A stretch of 64,000 nt of DNA from Scolecobasidium constrictum UM 578. Its lineage: Eukaryota; Ascomycota; Dothideomycetes; Venturiales; Sympoventuriaceae. The translations under genes were made by a program, and so were the position numbers. Each line of letters opens with the position of its first letter. Within the stretch, counting starts at the first letter, position 1. The stretch spans positions 203,150-267,149 of the forward strand of contig AZYM01000209.1 of NCBI GenBank assembly GCA_000611715.1, written 5' to 3'. This document shows, in pieces, positions 30,181-41,708 of the stretch. The notes under the pieces were generated by a model, which saw only the letters and a list, made by a program, of their open reading frames with translations, ran no database searches and was not told the DNA's origin.

Positions 30181-31593
30181 TCAATACGTACTCGGTAGCT
30201 GTCCAAGCCTTCCTCCGTCGGTCACTTGCACGACACCATTGTAGTATGCACCAGCTTTACTAACGAGACCCAAGATCGTTCCAGCCACTGTACAGGTTAG
30301 TCGACATGCAGCTCGAACAAGCTCCAGACCTAAAACTCACTATCTTCCTCGGAACCCTTTCGTCCCGCCGGGATCATCTCCCTAGATACAGAGCCTTCTC
30401 TTGTGTCATCACCGAGATGCGACAGGGGCGTAGACATTTCGCTCGGAAACACTGTGGTGCCGTTTCAGCTTGCTATGTTCTAGGATTCCATTTGACGTGG
30501 ACATGCTGTCAGGTGATCTGCGCTGATCCTCCTTCCACGCTTCAGCTCCACTCTTCCTCGTCTTCGTCCATGTTGGGTATGGGGATTGGGATCATCCAGT
30601 GATGCGAAAGGCCGAGTGAAGACATACTTCCCGGAGAGATCACATTGCAGCGTATATTCCAGCGTCCACACCACGTACTGAGCTGCTTCATCATATGCGT
30701 GAGGCCTGCTTTGGAGCTGTTGTATGCGAAGCTCGCCCCCTTGAGTCTGCTATGTCCAGCGATAGAGCTGATGGCGACCACTTGCGAACTCACGCCCTCC
30801 CGAAACCTGTTCCGAGCATTGTTGCCTTTGTCGAGTAGCTTAAGGAAGGCGAGGACGGAGTAATAGACACCGGTGATGTTGACCTCGTATGTGCGGGTGA
30901 AGTCGGCCATGGGTGTCTTCCAAGCATGCTCCACGAATTCGTCGATGGAGCACGATGTCGGGTCAAGCGGTGGTCGAATTTTAGGGCCCATTATACCAGC
31001 GTTCGCAACCAGTAAATTGATATAGCCCATGTCTTCCTCAATTTGGCTTGCTACTCTCGACAGTGAATCTTGGCTGGTGATGTCGCATTCGATGGGTACA
31101 ATATTGCCATCTACTGCGTGTTCTTTTGCTGCGTCTTCGAGCTTTTCTTTGCGGCGTCCAAGGATGTAGATCTTCTTTGCTCCATTCTGCGCCAATGCCT
31201 TTGTGATCATAAGACCAATGCCTACTCCAAAGTGCTATATTAGCATGTGGTATAGGGACAAGGCTGAAGCGAATTACAGCACGAGGCTGAAGCTCGACCA
31301 CGATGTGAAGAAGGCGATCTTTGAGGCAAAGACCACAAAACATCGAGAGTGACGGGTGAACTGGGATCAAAGCATATACTTAAGCCAACCGAAGAGAGCA
31401 AAAGAGAATTTGACGTGCCTGTTCCTCCACCAGTAACGACCGCCACCAGGCCATTCACGTTGAACAGTTCGCTAGCCCTCAAGGCTGATGGCCGGGGCGT
31501 ATCAGTCATCGTACTCGACTTGTTTCGATCCAAGCTCTTGAACTGCAGTATTCTCCCAGAATCGTGTTCGTGAATTGGAGTAGGTTCATCCAT
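30181..31593 (-). CDS. Short-chain dehydrogenase/reductase
   Basis: Spliced CDS of 328 residues: exons 31593-31419, 31221-30628, 30451-30341 and 30287-30181. The Rossmann motif TGGGTGIG is restored across the first intron, whose donor appears to be GC (GCACGT). Then LLVANAGIMGP, AISSIAG (catalytic Ser) and FAYNSSKAG (Tyr-xxx-Lys). The rest follows the fungal rhamnolipid-reductase-like SDR pattern: NVISPGMFPSEMS, EMIPAGRKGSEEDMAGTI and a C-terminal VQVTDGGRLGQLPSTY. Introns of 197 and 176 nt are long for this window. Starts at 31593 or at the in-frame ATG 31509 (MTDTPRPSALR) are both possible. The substrate is unknown. It converges on hmgA, but a pathway link is not shown. Confidence 0.88.
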
Positions 31594-32444
31594 AGTGAGG
31601 TTCCGAATGTACTCAATGGCCGAAATCGGGATTGCGTATGTGATATCTCGAGGAAGGCACGATGGGCAGTACAGTGCTTTTGTAAGAGAGTCTTGATGAC
31701 AGTCATTGAGATGCAGTCACCGCGGTAGGCTTGAGATATATTCATCTTAGGGATTCCAGGAGCCGCCCACAAGAATCGACCATTTCGACCACCGTATTTT
31801 CGCATCATTGTACGACGGCAGCCTCGCGTGTACCTCATCTAGACCACTCACGTCCGGAGCAGACCGAGACATTACGCCCGAGGAGTATGAAGAAGGATCT
31901 CTGGGAGCAGAAGGAAGCTTGGACGCATCTCGGCGCCACATTTGTGCAACACACCATCCAACGCCATGGATCGAGAACGTGGAGAAGGGCCACGAAGAGG
32001 TAAACATGAATGCGAGAATCGAACGGGAACACAGAACAACAAATTCCAGATGTCCATAAGCCGCATAAAGTATGAGTGCTAAAACAGAGACGATCGATAA
32101 TTCGAGCAAAAGTCCAACGCCGGGTGTTTGATACTAGTATCCTTGCAAATGATCTTTCAGACATACACGCAAGCACAAGACAAGACACGCACACACATTG
32201 CACCGTTCCCCTTTGCCCACTTGCCGCACCGCCGCTGTGTTCACACAAAACCACTTTCATGCACCAAATTTTTCTTCATCGTATCGTCTGATTGTACAAG
32301 GAGGCCCGCAACTCTCTTCAAGAGAGTGTGCAGACATGCCTTAGTAAGAAGTTGTCGAATTCTAAAGCCGGGTGTTTGAGAAGTATCGTGAGTAATATTG
32401 TCGGTACGGGTGGGTGGTAGGGTCGTTCATAGTCATTGACACGT
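31594..32444. other. Intergenic
   Basis: 851 bp between the SDR start and the ARF1 stop. Several overlapping frames under 145 codons lie on both strands; one on the minus strand (31747-32109) is hydrophobic but has no ATG at its start. No supported gene. Confidence 0.5.
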
Positions 32445-33176
32445 TTACGAGTGGCCAGCCTTCTTGAGGGCATTTGCGAGCCACTAATATTAACGTTAGC
32501 GAGAGGGTGGCGACACAGATTATGGACAGATGCATACCTCAAGACCTTCATACAGACCATCACCAGTGGTAGCGCAAGTGGACTGGATGTACCAAGCTCG
32601 CTGCCTGAGCGAGTGAAGGCCAAGCTTGTCAGTGACCTCAGCGGCGTTCATGGCATTCTAGCACATTTCGTCAGCTTTGAGTTATGTGAGGCGATTCGGA
32701 TGTTCACGCACTGGCAAATCCTGCTTGTTGGCGAAGACAAGGAGCAGAGCATCACGGAGCTCGTCCTCGTTGAGCATGCGCTGCAGCTCCTCACGAGCCT
32801 CGACAATACGGTCGCGATCGTTGGAGTCGACGACGAAGATGATGCCCTGGGTGTTTTGGAAGTAATGTCTCCACAGAGGACGGATCTTGTCCTGTCCTCC
32901 GACATCCCACACGGTGAACTGGATGTTCTTGTACTCGACAGTCTCGACGTTGAAACCTGGTCAATCACCTAATCAGCATTCTGTTGCCTTCTTCCCATTT
33001 TCGCGGGTCTTGCGAGGGCGCAGCGTACCAATGGTGGGAATCGTGGTCACGATTTCACCAAGCTTCAGCTTGTACAGGATGGTCGTCTTTCCGGCGGCGT
33101 CAAGACCAACCATCAGAATGCGCATCTCCTTCTTGCCCCATAGTCTGTCGAACAGCTTCGAGAACGTGAGACCCAT
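32445..33176 (-). CDS. ARF1: ADP-ribosylation factor 1 GTPase
   Basis: Spliced CDS of 183 residues: exons 33176-33029, 32956-32712, 32657-32538 and 32483-32445. Arf1 recruits COPI and other coats at the Golgi when GTP-bound. Gly2 (MGLTFSKLF) is the myristoylation site. G1 is GLDAAGKTT, the switch region is restored at the first junction (TTIPTIGFNVETVEYKN), G3 is WDVGGQDKIR, G4 is NKQDLP and the G5-like part is STCATTGDGLYEGLEWL. The last exon of 39 nt codes WLANALKKAGHS. Length and motifs are textbook for Arf1. Confidence is high. Confidence 0.97.
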
Positions 33177-34311
33177 GATTGCGATGTTGTCGTCAAGTGA
33201 TTCGTTAGCGTGGTCGTGAGGGAGATGTGGTGGTTGTGGTTGGGGAGGCGGAAAAGAGTCGGTGAGAAATGTGGACGCCTATCTGGTGGTTGCGACAAGG
33301 TAACGTGTCAGTAAGGTCCTCAATCAATCTTCCTTTGCAGACAATGCAATGCGCGAGCGAAGACAAGGACGCAGCGGCGCAGTGTGGTGTGTTGATGATG
33401 CGATAAGCAGGAGGTGCTATTGTGCTCGAAAAGCGGCACAAGTTGGAAAGCGTGCAAGGTTGTTGTTGCCGCACCGGACTGGAGGGGCAACGCACATACA
33501 CACAAGACACTGCGTGCGGGTAGGGGCGGCTGATAATGGCAGACTTACTCGGCAGAAGCAAGAACCGCAAGCAAAAGGGAATCTATGCCAGTCGTTAAGC
33601 GTTAGACGTCGACGTTGGTGGTGTAGGAAGAGGCCAGTATCTTCAATCTGTCAATTGCGTTGACTGGACCCTGAGCACGTGATGGAGCCGAGCGGCTGTG
33701 ATCTAAGGGCAGGGCTGGAATCGGTGGTCACAAAGAAGGCACAATGAGCAGAATGGGGAATTTTGCAATTGTGGGCAGTAATTGACTTCGGAGATGTCAC
33801 TCGAGCACGAACCTCCGTTTATAAACCAAGTCGCACGACAAGGCCACGTTTAGCGTCAACAATTGCTCGGTACCAAACATGGTCGCCTGAAGCTACAAGC
33901 CACAGAGGCGCTCTTATTGATGCCAGCCATTGATAATTGCTCCAGGCGGCGACGTTTCGATGCGATCGTATGCTTGTGGTGAACTCGTATATCTGGCTAC
34001 ATGCGCTTCATCTGTAACACCTTGCAAAGCCGCTTAGCAGGGGAGCGTGCCCAGCCGCATCCTCCCAAAATCCATGCTTTCCGACTTCAGATGTCATCGG
34101 AAATGTCTTGCGTAGCTCGCCGTGCTCCTTTCAATGCGGAAGATGTCTTGAAACCTCTTATGCCACCCGGGCGCTACCCATCGGTCCCTCAACTCCGCTA
34201 CTATGCCCAAGTGCCACGTTATTCCATTGATCGTAATGCTTCATGTTCCTTTCACTTGTCAGTGATATCGTGGTCACGGATCGTTGTAATTGAGTCCCTG
34301 TTGCTCCCTGC
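33177..34311. other. Intergenic, ARF1 upstream region
   Basis: 1.1 kb holding the ARF1 promoter and leader and the 3' flank of MOB2. A CACGTG palindrome lies near 33676-33681. Frames in it are short and conflicting. No supported gene. Confidence 0.5.
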
Positions 34312-35916
34312 TCATGACGCAGTTCCGATAGGAGCAGCATCGACTCGTGCAGGTTGTGGAGCAGCTTGAGGTGCGGGCAGTAAACCCTTCGCCGTCCAAA
34401 TATCAATCAGTGGCTGCATCGGCTCAGTCTCCTTATCGCCGAGCAGACCGAAGACCTTGCCAACGTTGATGAAGTGAATGAAGCATGTATTCAGCTCCTT
34501 GTAGGCATTGATATGCCAAAACGGGTCGAGCCAGTGACCATGGAAAATGTGAGCGTAGCAGCGCATCATTTGTCTGTAGATGCTGCGAATGTCCGTTTCG
34601 AAGCTTTCCGGAAATCCGGCTGCCTTGCCGAGCCACTCTCGTCCAGAGAGCGAGGAGAGGGATGCATTGATACTTGTTGGTCCTGCTGCAATGGGTGTGT
34701 TTGCGCCTGGAGTAGAAAGTCCACCCGATGCGAACTGGGCTGAGCCAGAGAGCATGTCTGTCGGGAATATGTTTGGATCATTAATCTTGCCCACGATCCA
34801 TTTCTGTACCAACTGGATGTACTGATGAGCTGGTATCTTAATAGGTCGCTTGTTATTGTCGAGCCATGTGTATGTGTGTCTGTGGACATCAGTGTCGTGA
34901 CCCGAGTCTAGAATTGGACCTTGCCTACCCTGCTGCTGACATGGTGGGGCAGCTGTCCATATTGCAGATTGGCTGTCCAGTCTTCTCGTCAACAGTGCGG
35001 ATGATCTGGATCATGCCATCCAGGAGGCGGAATTGCTCGACAACTGCACATCTATGAGTATGAAGCGATGTCGGCAGACAGCTGAGGTGTTACCTTGATG
35101 TGCTAGCCATTCTCCATCATCGACAAGAATAGGCTTGGCAGCCAAGGTCATGAAATTGCCTTTGACGATGAGATTGGAATACTCTTCACGAAAGAAGAAT
35201 GGTGGTCGCCGCTGCAGCGACTGCTGGCTATCGTTGGGGGAGATATTTTCGTACGACATTGTTTGGTGCAGACTTGGGGACTGCGGGACGGATGGGATGG
35301 AGGGCGCTAAGGACGAACTTGGACTCGACAGTGTGGTGGGCGACGAGTTGCCAGGCCCATTGCCTTTGCCAGGATGAGCACCGCTTTTGTTGTTTCTGCC
35401 TCCAAAGCCCTGGCGTCTGTTTGTGAAGCAAAAAGAGCAGAAGTTAGCTAGAGCTGGTCTTTGTTGGTGAGGTGGACAGTAACGGCCTGGGACCGCCGAT
35501 CCATTTCTGAAACCATACTCTATGCAGGCGACGGGGCTGTTTCTGCGGATAAAAGTGGCGATGAAGGGTCTAGGAATATGTGCGGCTAGCAGCAGTGTGC
35601 AGCAGTACGCACACCGTGGGAGAAATCGAATGCTAGTGTCTGACCGCTCTGCAGGTGCCGCGAAAAAGGACCTAGATCCAGCGCTGCAAACTGAAGTGCG
35701 GTGGGTGTGCAGGCCACGTGCAGGGCAGCTGGGGGTGCGAGCGATAACTGTCAAGGGAATGATGAATTGGGCAGAGGCATGTCGCCGACAATGGCTAGAT
35801 GTGACATCGCGGGATTATGTCAAGGCGACAGTATGCGACATATGTATATCGGGGCCGTATAAGAGGCTGCCACCGCTTATGGAATCGACTTACAATCCGT
35901 TCAGGAAGTTCGCCAT
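34312..35916 (-). CDS. MOB2: MOB2-type kinase activator
   Basis: Spliced CDS of 342 residues: exons 35916-35894, 35416-35094, 35043-34929 and 34879-34312. Mob2 activates the NDR kinase Cbk1 in polarity and hyphal growth. Exon 1 is only 23 nt (MANFLNG); joining it over a 477-nt intron gives MANFLNGLRQGFGGRNNKSG, which fits other filamentous Mob2 starts, but this first junction is the least certain. The Mob core: FFREEYSNLIVKGNFMTLAAKP, WLAHQVVEQFRLLDGMIQII, CNMDSCPTMSAAGHTYTWLD (zinc-binding Cys), PAHQYIQLVQKWI and YAHIFHGHWLDPFWHINAYKELN (zinc-binding His). A Ser/Pro-rich linker precedes the core. Confidence 0.88.
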
Positions 35917-36354
35917 ATGATAGATATAACCTTGGCTCTGCGGAGGGCAGAAAGCGAAGTTTTCGGACGAAACCAAGCAGTCGGCTTATGTCGCGGGAGA
36001 GAGCGTCAGAGACACACGCACAAGAAAGACACGGTCAAGAAGTCACATTGAGAGAATGTGCATGAAGGAAAAGAAGCGTGACATGGAAGTCGAAAGGCGT
36101 GTATTCAAGTTCTTTGGCAAGGAGAGCGTCAGGGCAGGAGCGGTCTTATGCGGCCCAAAGCGGTCTAGGCCGATATTTATTCCATTTCACTTTTGGGTCC
36201 GAGACAGCACCAATTGCGCTTTACACGCGACTTCATGTCGATTTCACTGGTTCTAGACGCGCCTCGATAGAATTGTTTTCTCACTCATCGCACTTCTGGA
36301 TTGACGATCATTTGCGCCTGTCTCAGTCTACGGCACAGCACACATTAGCACAAC
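35917..36354. promoter_or_regulatory. Shared promoter of MOB2 and LEO1
   Basis: 438 bp between divergent start codons. A/T-rich GATATTTATTCC near 36171-36182 is a possible TATA-like element for LEO1. Nothing else recognised. Confidence 0.45.
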
Positions 36355-37807
36355 ATGTCTTCAGAGGACGAGCGCGACAACGACAACCTGACGCCCAATG
36401 GTGATGGCGATCAGGACCTGCAAAATGACATGGACGATTTATTCGGCGATGAAGTGGATGAGGGGGCTGAGAATCGAGCGTGAGAAGATGCGCGCACTTG
36501 TTCGCGGAATGCCTTCACTAATATGACATGGTAGACAACGCCAACTTGACGATGAAGAGCTAGACTCTGGCGACGATGAGGGACGACGCGACCGCGCAGA
36601 TGCGGAGGAAGCAGAAGAGGAGGTTGTGCAGGATACAGAAGATGTCAACATTATGGAAGTCGACATTGGGCGACACCCAGTACCGGAGTCGACTGACGGC
36701 GAAGGCTACCTACTGAAGATACCCGAGTTCCTTGCTGTCGAGCCAGTCTCCTTCTCGCTTGAGGGCTTCGTACCGCCTACCACAGACCATCACTCGTCGA
36801 CCGCATCCTCGAATTTCTCTGCATACAAGACCGCACAGACGACTATGCGATGGCGGCATTCTCCCTCGAATCCAGAAGAGTTGCAATCGAACGCACGGAT
36901 ACTGCGTTGGTCTGATGGCTCATTGACACTGCAGCTGGCTTCAGACCCGACGGTGCAGTACGAGATCACACACAGAGCTCTCGCGCCTCCTCAGCTCAAG
37001 CCCTCGAAACCAACACCGCTCAGCAAGCCAGGCCAGAAACTGCGTAACTGGTCGGAGAAGCAGGAACAATTCACCTACCTCGCCTCAGCATCTCAGGAAG
37101 CTTTCGTCGTGCGCACAACGAACAAGATCACGGCTGCGCTGCAGGTTAATACAGTTGGCGACAATGACGACGAGGCTCTGCAGCGGCTGCAGCGCAAGAT
37201 GGCTGCAGCTCGTGGCGCAAACTATGGCACTGTGAATCTGAGCACAAACACGGAAGATCCAGAGCTGCAGCGCAAGAAAGCAGAGCAGGCGGAGAAGGAC
37301 ATGCTGAGAGCGCAGAAGCGCCTCGAAGCACAGCAAAACCGCGAGCGCGAAAGAGGCAGGACTGGATATGGCCGATCAGGCGCTCGAGCTGGCGGCCTGT
37401 CTGTTGCAGGTCTCGAAGACGAAGGCACGGGTGGTGGTGGCGGTCGTCGCACCACAAAGAAAGCTCCACGCCGAAGACGCAACAACGACGAGTACAGCGA
37501 TGAAGAGGAGCAGTTTGGCTCGGGATACCGTGGGTACCAGGATGAATACGACGAGGAGGATGACTTCATCGCGGCTAGTGGCTCAGAGGATGACGCAGAA
37601 GGCGAGGATGACTTGGGTAACATGGACGATCTTCTGGAGCAGAGAGAGCGGGAGCAGCAAAGCGGTCAGAGGGCCACTACACCGAAGAGACCTGTGCCTG
37701 ATGAGGATGAGGATGCCGAGGGCGAGGACGATGATGAAGCAAGAGACAGCCCCGTCAGCAAGCACAAGAGGAGGCGAATGGTTGTCGATGACGATGATGA
37801 TGAGTAG
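36355..37807 (+). CDS. LEO1: LEO1, Paf1 complex subunit
   Basis: Spliced CDS of 465 residues: exons 36355-36479 and 36535-37807, intron 55 nt. Leo1 is part of the Paf1 complex, which travels with RNA polymerase II and promotes histone modification during elongation. The acidic N-terminus (MSSEDERDNDN...MDDLFGDEVDEG) is typical. The Leo1 domain spans residues ~95-250: YLLKIPEFLAVEPVSF, NARILRWSDGSLTLQLAS and FTYLASASQEAFVVRTTNKI. It is followed by a Lys/Gln/Arg-rich helix, a Gly/Arg-rich segment and an acidic C-terminus with a nuclear signal (KHKRRRM). Confidence 0.94.
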
Positions 37808-38297
37808 CGAGCAGTCATGGGATAGAGCTTCAGCGCTGAACTCGATCGCATTCCAAGGAGTTTGCATAGCGTCCGGACAGGAACAACCTCAATAGAAGAC
37901 GTTTGAACATTTGCATCTTGTCTAGAAAGCGCCCTTGATTCATTTTAGGCTACTTCTAGATCTAATATCACAGATTGGAGACCAAGTTGAGCGGTTCTCC
38001 CTGTGACCACAGCCAGCATGTTAATCTGGACCTTCAGCATTATTTTCACATTCCATTCCATATCGACAGTCCAAGTGTTGATGTATGGACTTCCTCGCTA
38101 ACCACAAAACTCTGGTTGAGCAATCACACAAGTTTTTCAAAACGCCATCCCAATGCTTCGTTGAGAGCATTCGTGGTATCATTTTCCTGATCATGACTCC
38201 GTAAATGTTGAAGAGCAAGGCATCTAGCGCGCAGCAACAACAATGCAAAAGAAAAAGGGTCTGCCAAGTCGAGAGGACTAGAGGTGTAAAGGACACT
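37808..38297. other. Intergenic, convergent 3' ends
   Basis: Between the stops of LEO1 and the S-adenosylhomocysteinase gene. No gene seen. Confidence 0.55.
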
Positions 38298-39754
38298 CTA
38301 GTACCTGTAGATCTCAGACTTGAATGGGCCCTCGACTGGCAGACCAAGGTAATCGGCCTGCTTCTCGGTAAGCTTGGTGAGCTTAGCGTTGACGTGGTCA
38401 AGGTGCAGAAGAGCGACCTGCTCGTCGAGGATCTTTGGCAGGGTGTAGACGCCAATGTCGAGCTTGCCGGTCTTGCCGAACTCGATATACTTGTCACCGA
38501 AGGCCTTGTCCTCTGCCTTGTAGAGCAGAATCTGGGCAAGGACCTGGTTGGTGAACGAGCAGGACATGACGAAGGAGGAGTGGCCGGTGGCGCATCCCAG
38601 GTTGACGAGACGGCCCTCAGCGAGGAGGATGATGTGGTTGCCATTTGGCATGAGGAAGCGGTCGACCTGTGGCTTGATCGAGACCACGCTCTTGGAGTTG
38701 GCCTTGAGCCAGGCGACATCGATCTCAATGTCGAAGTGACCGATGTTGCAGACGATGGCATCGTTCTTCATGACTGAGAAGTGGGCACCAGTGATGATGT
38801 CTCGGCAGCCGGTGGTGGTGACGAAGATCTGGCCGATTGGTGCAGCCTCCTCCATGGTGATGACCTGGAAGCCAGAGACGGCAGCCTGGAGAGCGTTGAT
38901 AGGATCGATCTCAGTGACGAGGACACGAGCACCCATCGAGTGCAGAGCCTGAGCGCAACCCTTCCCGACATCACCGAAGCCAGCGACGACAGCAACCTTG
39001 CCAGCAATCATGACATCGGTGGCACGCTTGATGCCGTCGACCAGCGACTCCCTGCAGCCGTACAGGTTGTCGAACTTAGACTTTGTAACGGAATCGTTCA
39101 CGTTGATGGCTGGGCACAAGAGACCGTGGTCCTTGTTCTTCAGCATGCGGTAGAGGTGGTGGACACCAGTGGTGGTCTCCTCCGAGACGCCGTAGCAGCC
39201 CTTGAGCTGCTCTGGGTACTTCTTGTGTACGAGCGCGGTCAGATCGCCACCGTCGTCGAGGATAAGGTTGAGCTTCTTGCCATCCTTAAAGGCGGTGAGC
39301 TGCTGCTCGAGGCACCACTCGTACTCCTCCTCAGTCTCACCCTTCCAGGCGAAGCTATACTTTCGTCAGATATGTCTCATATGTTTGGTCTAGCTGTGGT
39401 CTTACACTGGAACACCTGAAGCAGCAATAGCAGCTGCGGCATGGTCCTGTGTTGAGAAAATGTTGCAGCTGGTCCAGGTCACCTCAGCGCCGAGAGATGT
39501 GAGAGTCTCGATGAGGACAGCGGTCTGGATGGCTGCATTTTGTTAGTGACCAGCTTCCGCAGCTTTCAAATGGAGAACATACTCATGTGCAAGCAACCAG
39601 CAATGCGGGCACCCTTCAATGGCTGGTCCTGTGCGTACTTTTCTCTGGTGGCCATAAGACCAGGCATCTCGTTCTCAGCAAGCTCGATCTCCCTTCTGCC
39701 AAAGGCAGCGAGGGAGATATCGGCGACCTTGAACTTCTGAGCTGGAGCAGACAT
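38298..39754 (-). CDS. SAH1: S-adenosyl-L-homocysteine hydrolase
   Basis: Spliced CDS of 451 residues: exons 39754-39583, 39532-39406 and 39354-38298. It splits S-adenosylhomocysteine into adenosine and homocysteine, keeping the methyl cycle running. The start MSAPAQKFKVADISLAAFGR is conserved. Junctions restore GCLHMTIQTAVLIETL and ASGVPVFAWKGETEEEY. Also present: INVNDSVTKSKFDNLYGCRES, the NAD-binding VVAGFGDVGKGCAQAL, TEIDPINALQA and the C-terminal KSEIYRY. Codon choice is strongly biased to C/G third positions, as expected for an abundant enzyme. Confidence 0.97.
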
Positions 39755-40535
39755 CTTGGGGTATATGGTTTGAGTGTGAGGTGAAGTATGTGATTGTTTA
39801 TGTATGGACAAGTGAAGAGAAAGCGGGAGACAGATTCGTGGAGAGAGAGGGGCCAGATGAAAGTGAGAATTTCGGATGGCTTTTGGACCCACTCGAGTTG
39901 CTGCAGAGACAGGGTCCAGGCTAAACCACATTCAGCTAGTCACTGCTCACCTCCGTTCTCGATTACCGTGCCTGGCGCTAAACATAGACCGCTCTCTCAG
40001 CCAACAAGCCGTGCATGTCTTGCCTCGAAGAGAACAGAGAGCTTTGCTTGACTGCTGCCGGCGCACCTCAAGTCTGAGGCTGGCAAGAACGCAGAGCAAT
40101 GTTCATCTGCCCGGCCAGACCTGATGATTCACGTATCAGACCCTCAGCCTGCTTTATGGGAATAGTGCCTCAGCACGCTGACCTGCATGCTTCATTGAAG
40201 CAGGCATCTATACGAGATACAGAAGGGAGACGACAAATATGACATAGAGCGATGGATTTGTAGTGGCTGTCTTATCGTAAGACCATCTGGAATTGTCGAG
40301 GAGCATTTCTTTACCTGGGAGCTAGGTACCTGGGAGCTAGAGACGGGAGCTTCCGCAACAGCTTCGATTCTGAGACTCGGATACTACGTGAGGGCATCCT
40401 AAGGAGCGCATATAGTCTTGGACAACACCAGCATGTCCGTCAAAAATTTCACGGCGCCGTAGCTTCTAATGATACGCTCGATTGAAGGCTGCTGTGCACT
40501 CAGACTCCCTTCACAATCGCAAGCTCGCCTCCAGC
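39755..40535. other. Intergenic, SAH1 upstream region
   Basis: 781 bp with the SAH1 promoter and leader and the promoter of the SRPBCC-like gene (divergent). It holds a 15-bp near-perfect tandem duplication (listed). No gene seen. Confidence 0.5.
40312..40341. repeat. Tandem duplication of 15 bp
   Basis: TACCTGGGAGCTAGG (40312-40326) is followed directly by TACCTGGGAGCTAGA (40327-40341), 14 of 15 bases identical. It is probably a slippage product. Confidence 0.9.
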
Positions 40536-41087
40536 ATGACAGCATTGGATATGAGTAGCTGTCATTCCCCAGGAGACGATATCCACCCAGACGCAAGCAT
40601 GATCTACGACCAGACACGTGTGGTCAACGCATCAGCGGAGGAGATTTACCCTTGGCTCCTACAACTCGGCAGGAGTCGTGGTGGATGGTACCTCACTTCC
40701 TTCTGGGAGCGTTTCATCCCAGCCTCCTGGCGTGCTACTCGAGCTATCAATCCTCACTGGCAAGAGCTCAAAGTTGGTGATCGAATACCGGACTACGGTG
40801 CGCACGACGACTACTTTGATGTGGCACTGTTGGAGCCGCCGAGGGCAATCGTGTACAAGAGCGAGCGATTTGGCCTACCATTCACATGGGCGCTGCTAGT
40901 ACGAGAAACAGAGACTGGATCTGGAAGGGAAACTTCGGTGGTTCATCTGAGGTTTAGGGGTGCACTCCAGGTAACGGGACTTAAGAGACGGATCATCTTG
41001 TTGTTTGGCGAATTCATGGATTACATTTCGACCGCACCTATGCTGGCAGGTCTTGCTGAGAGGGTCGAAAGGCCGCATGCGCAGTAG
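40536..41087 (+). CDS. SRPBCC (START-like) fold protein, unknown ligand
   Basis: A single exon of 183 residues from ATG 40536 (MTALDMSSC); ATG 40551 is an alternative. DQTRVVNASAEEIYPWLLQLG is the typical first helix and turn of polyketide-cyclase/dehydrase-like SRPBCC proteins, followed by GGWYLTSFWERF, the acid-rich strand HDDYFDVALLEPPRAIVY and a C-terminal helix (IILLFGEFMDYIST). Bacterial-like relatives are often annotated as SRPBCC family. No catalytic residue can be assigned and no pathway context is visible. Confidence 0.7.
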   Translation: MTALDMSSCHSPGDDIHPDASMIYDQTRVVNASAEEIYPWLLQLGRSRGGWYLTSFWERFIPASWRATRAINPHWQELKVGDRIPDYGAHDDYFDVALLEPPRAIVYKSERFGLPFTWALLVRETETGSGRETSVVHLRFRGALQVTGLKRRIILLFGEFMDYISTAPMLAGLAERVERPHAQ

Positions 41088-41708
41088 TGATCATGATTGA
41101 TCCATATGATGCCAAATGTAGCACTAGATCACGAGCTCGGCATCATGGCTACACCAGGTTGATGGGTGCCAAACCGCACGTTCGTCCTGAATCTCAGAAA
41201 ACTCCCTGATTCTTTCCCATTCGCATGTACATGCCACTCGCTTTCTACAGTCTAATGCTCCCATATGCAATGCTTTGTCCATCCACTTCATTGGGAGGAC
41301 TGTTCTTGTGATTTACTGGTTCTTGGTATATTTCGTTTACCCGCTCTGGACTGAATATGGACTTATGATCCCATGCTAGAAAGTGCGGGATGATCAGACT
41401 TCTTCGACTGCATTTGAATGCCCTGCGTCCATTCTAGGTGACCCAAAATGTCCTGCGCGAAACATTGATCATGCAAATTGGTGACGGAAATGCCATCTCA
41501 CCCAGCTCCTCGGGACGAGCCGCAAAGCCTCAGCGCGTCATCCACCAAGCAAATGACCTTTCGCGACTCCTCCGGTCCTATTTCCATCCTTCCTGCCAAT
41601 CATAAATCCGACGCGACAATAATATACTCTCTTTCTCTTTCTTTGATTTCTCATTTGTGATGTTCTGCTGAATTTCTCACGGCCACGATAACCCGACCGC
41701 AGGCCATC
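41088..41708. other. Intergenic
   Basis: 621 bp upstream of the MCH1-like gene. A/T-rich ACAATAATATACTC near 41617-41630 may be a TATA-like element, about 85 bp before the ATG. No gene seen. Confidence 0.5.

Noticed and set aside
31747..32109. Hydrophobic minus-strand frame resembling a small membrane protein
   Set aside because: It begins with TTG, not ATG, overlaps other frames and has no splice-supported 5' exon.
34001..34369. 122-codon plus frame beside MOB2
   Set aside because: It partly overlaps the MOB2 3' end, has no domain, and conflicts with minus-strand coding.
35417..35754. Upstream part of the long minus frame before MOB2
   Set aside because: It is Cys/Arg/Pro-rich, lacks a good start and follows an acceptor site (ACAG at 35417). 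It is most likely intron.
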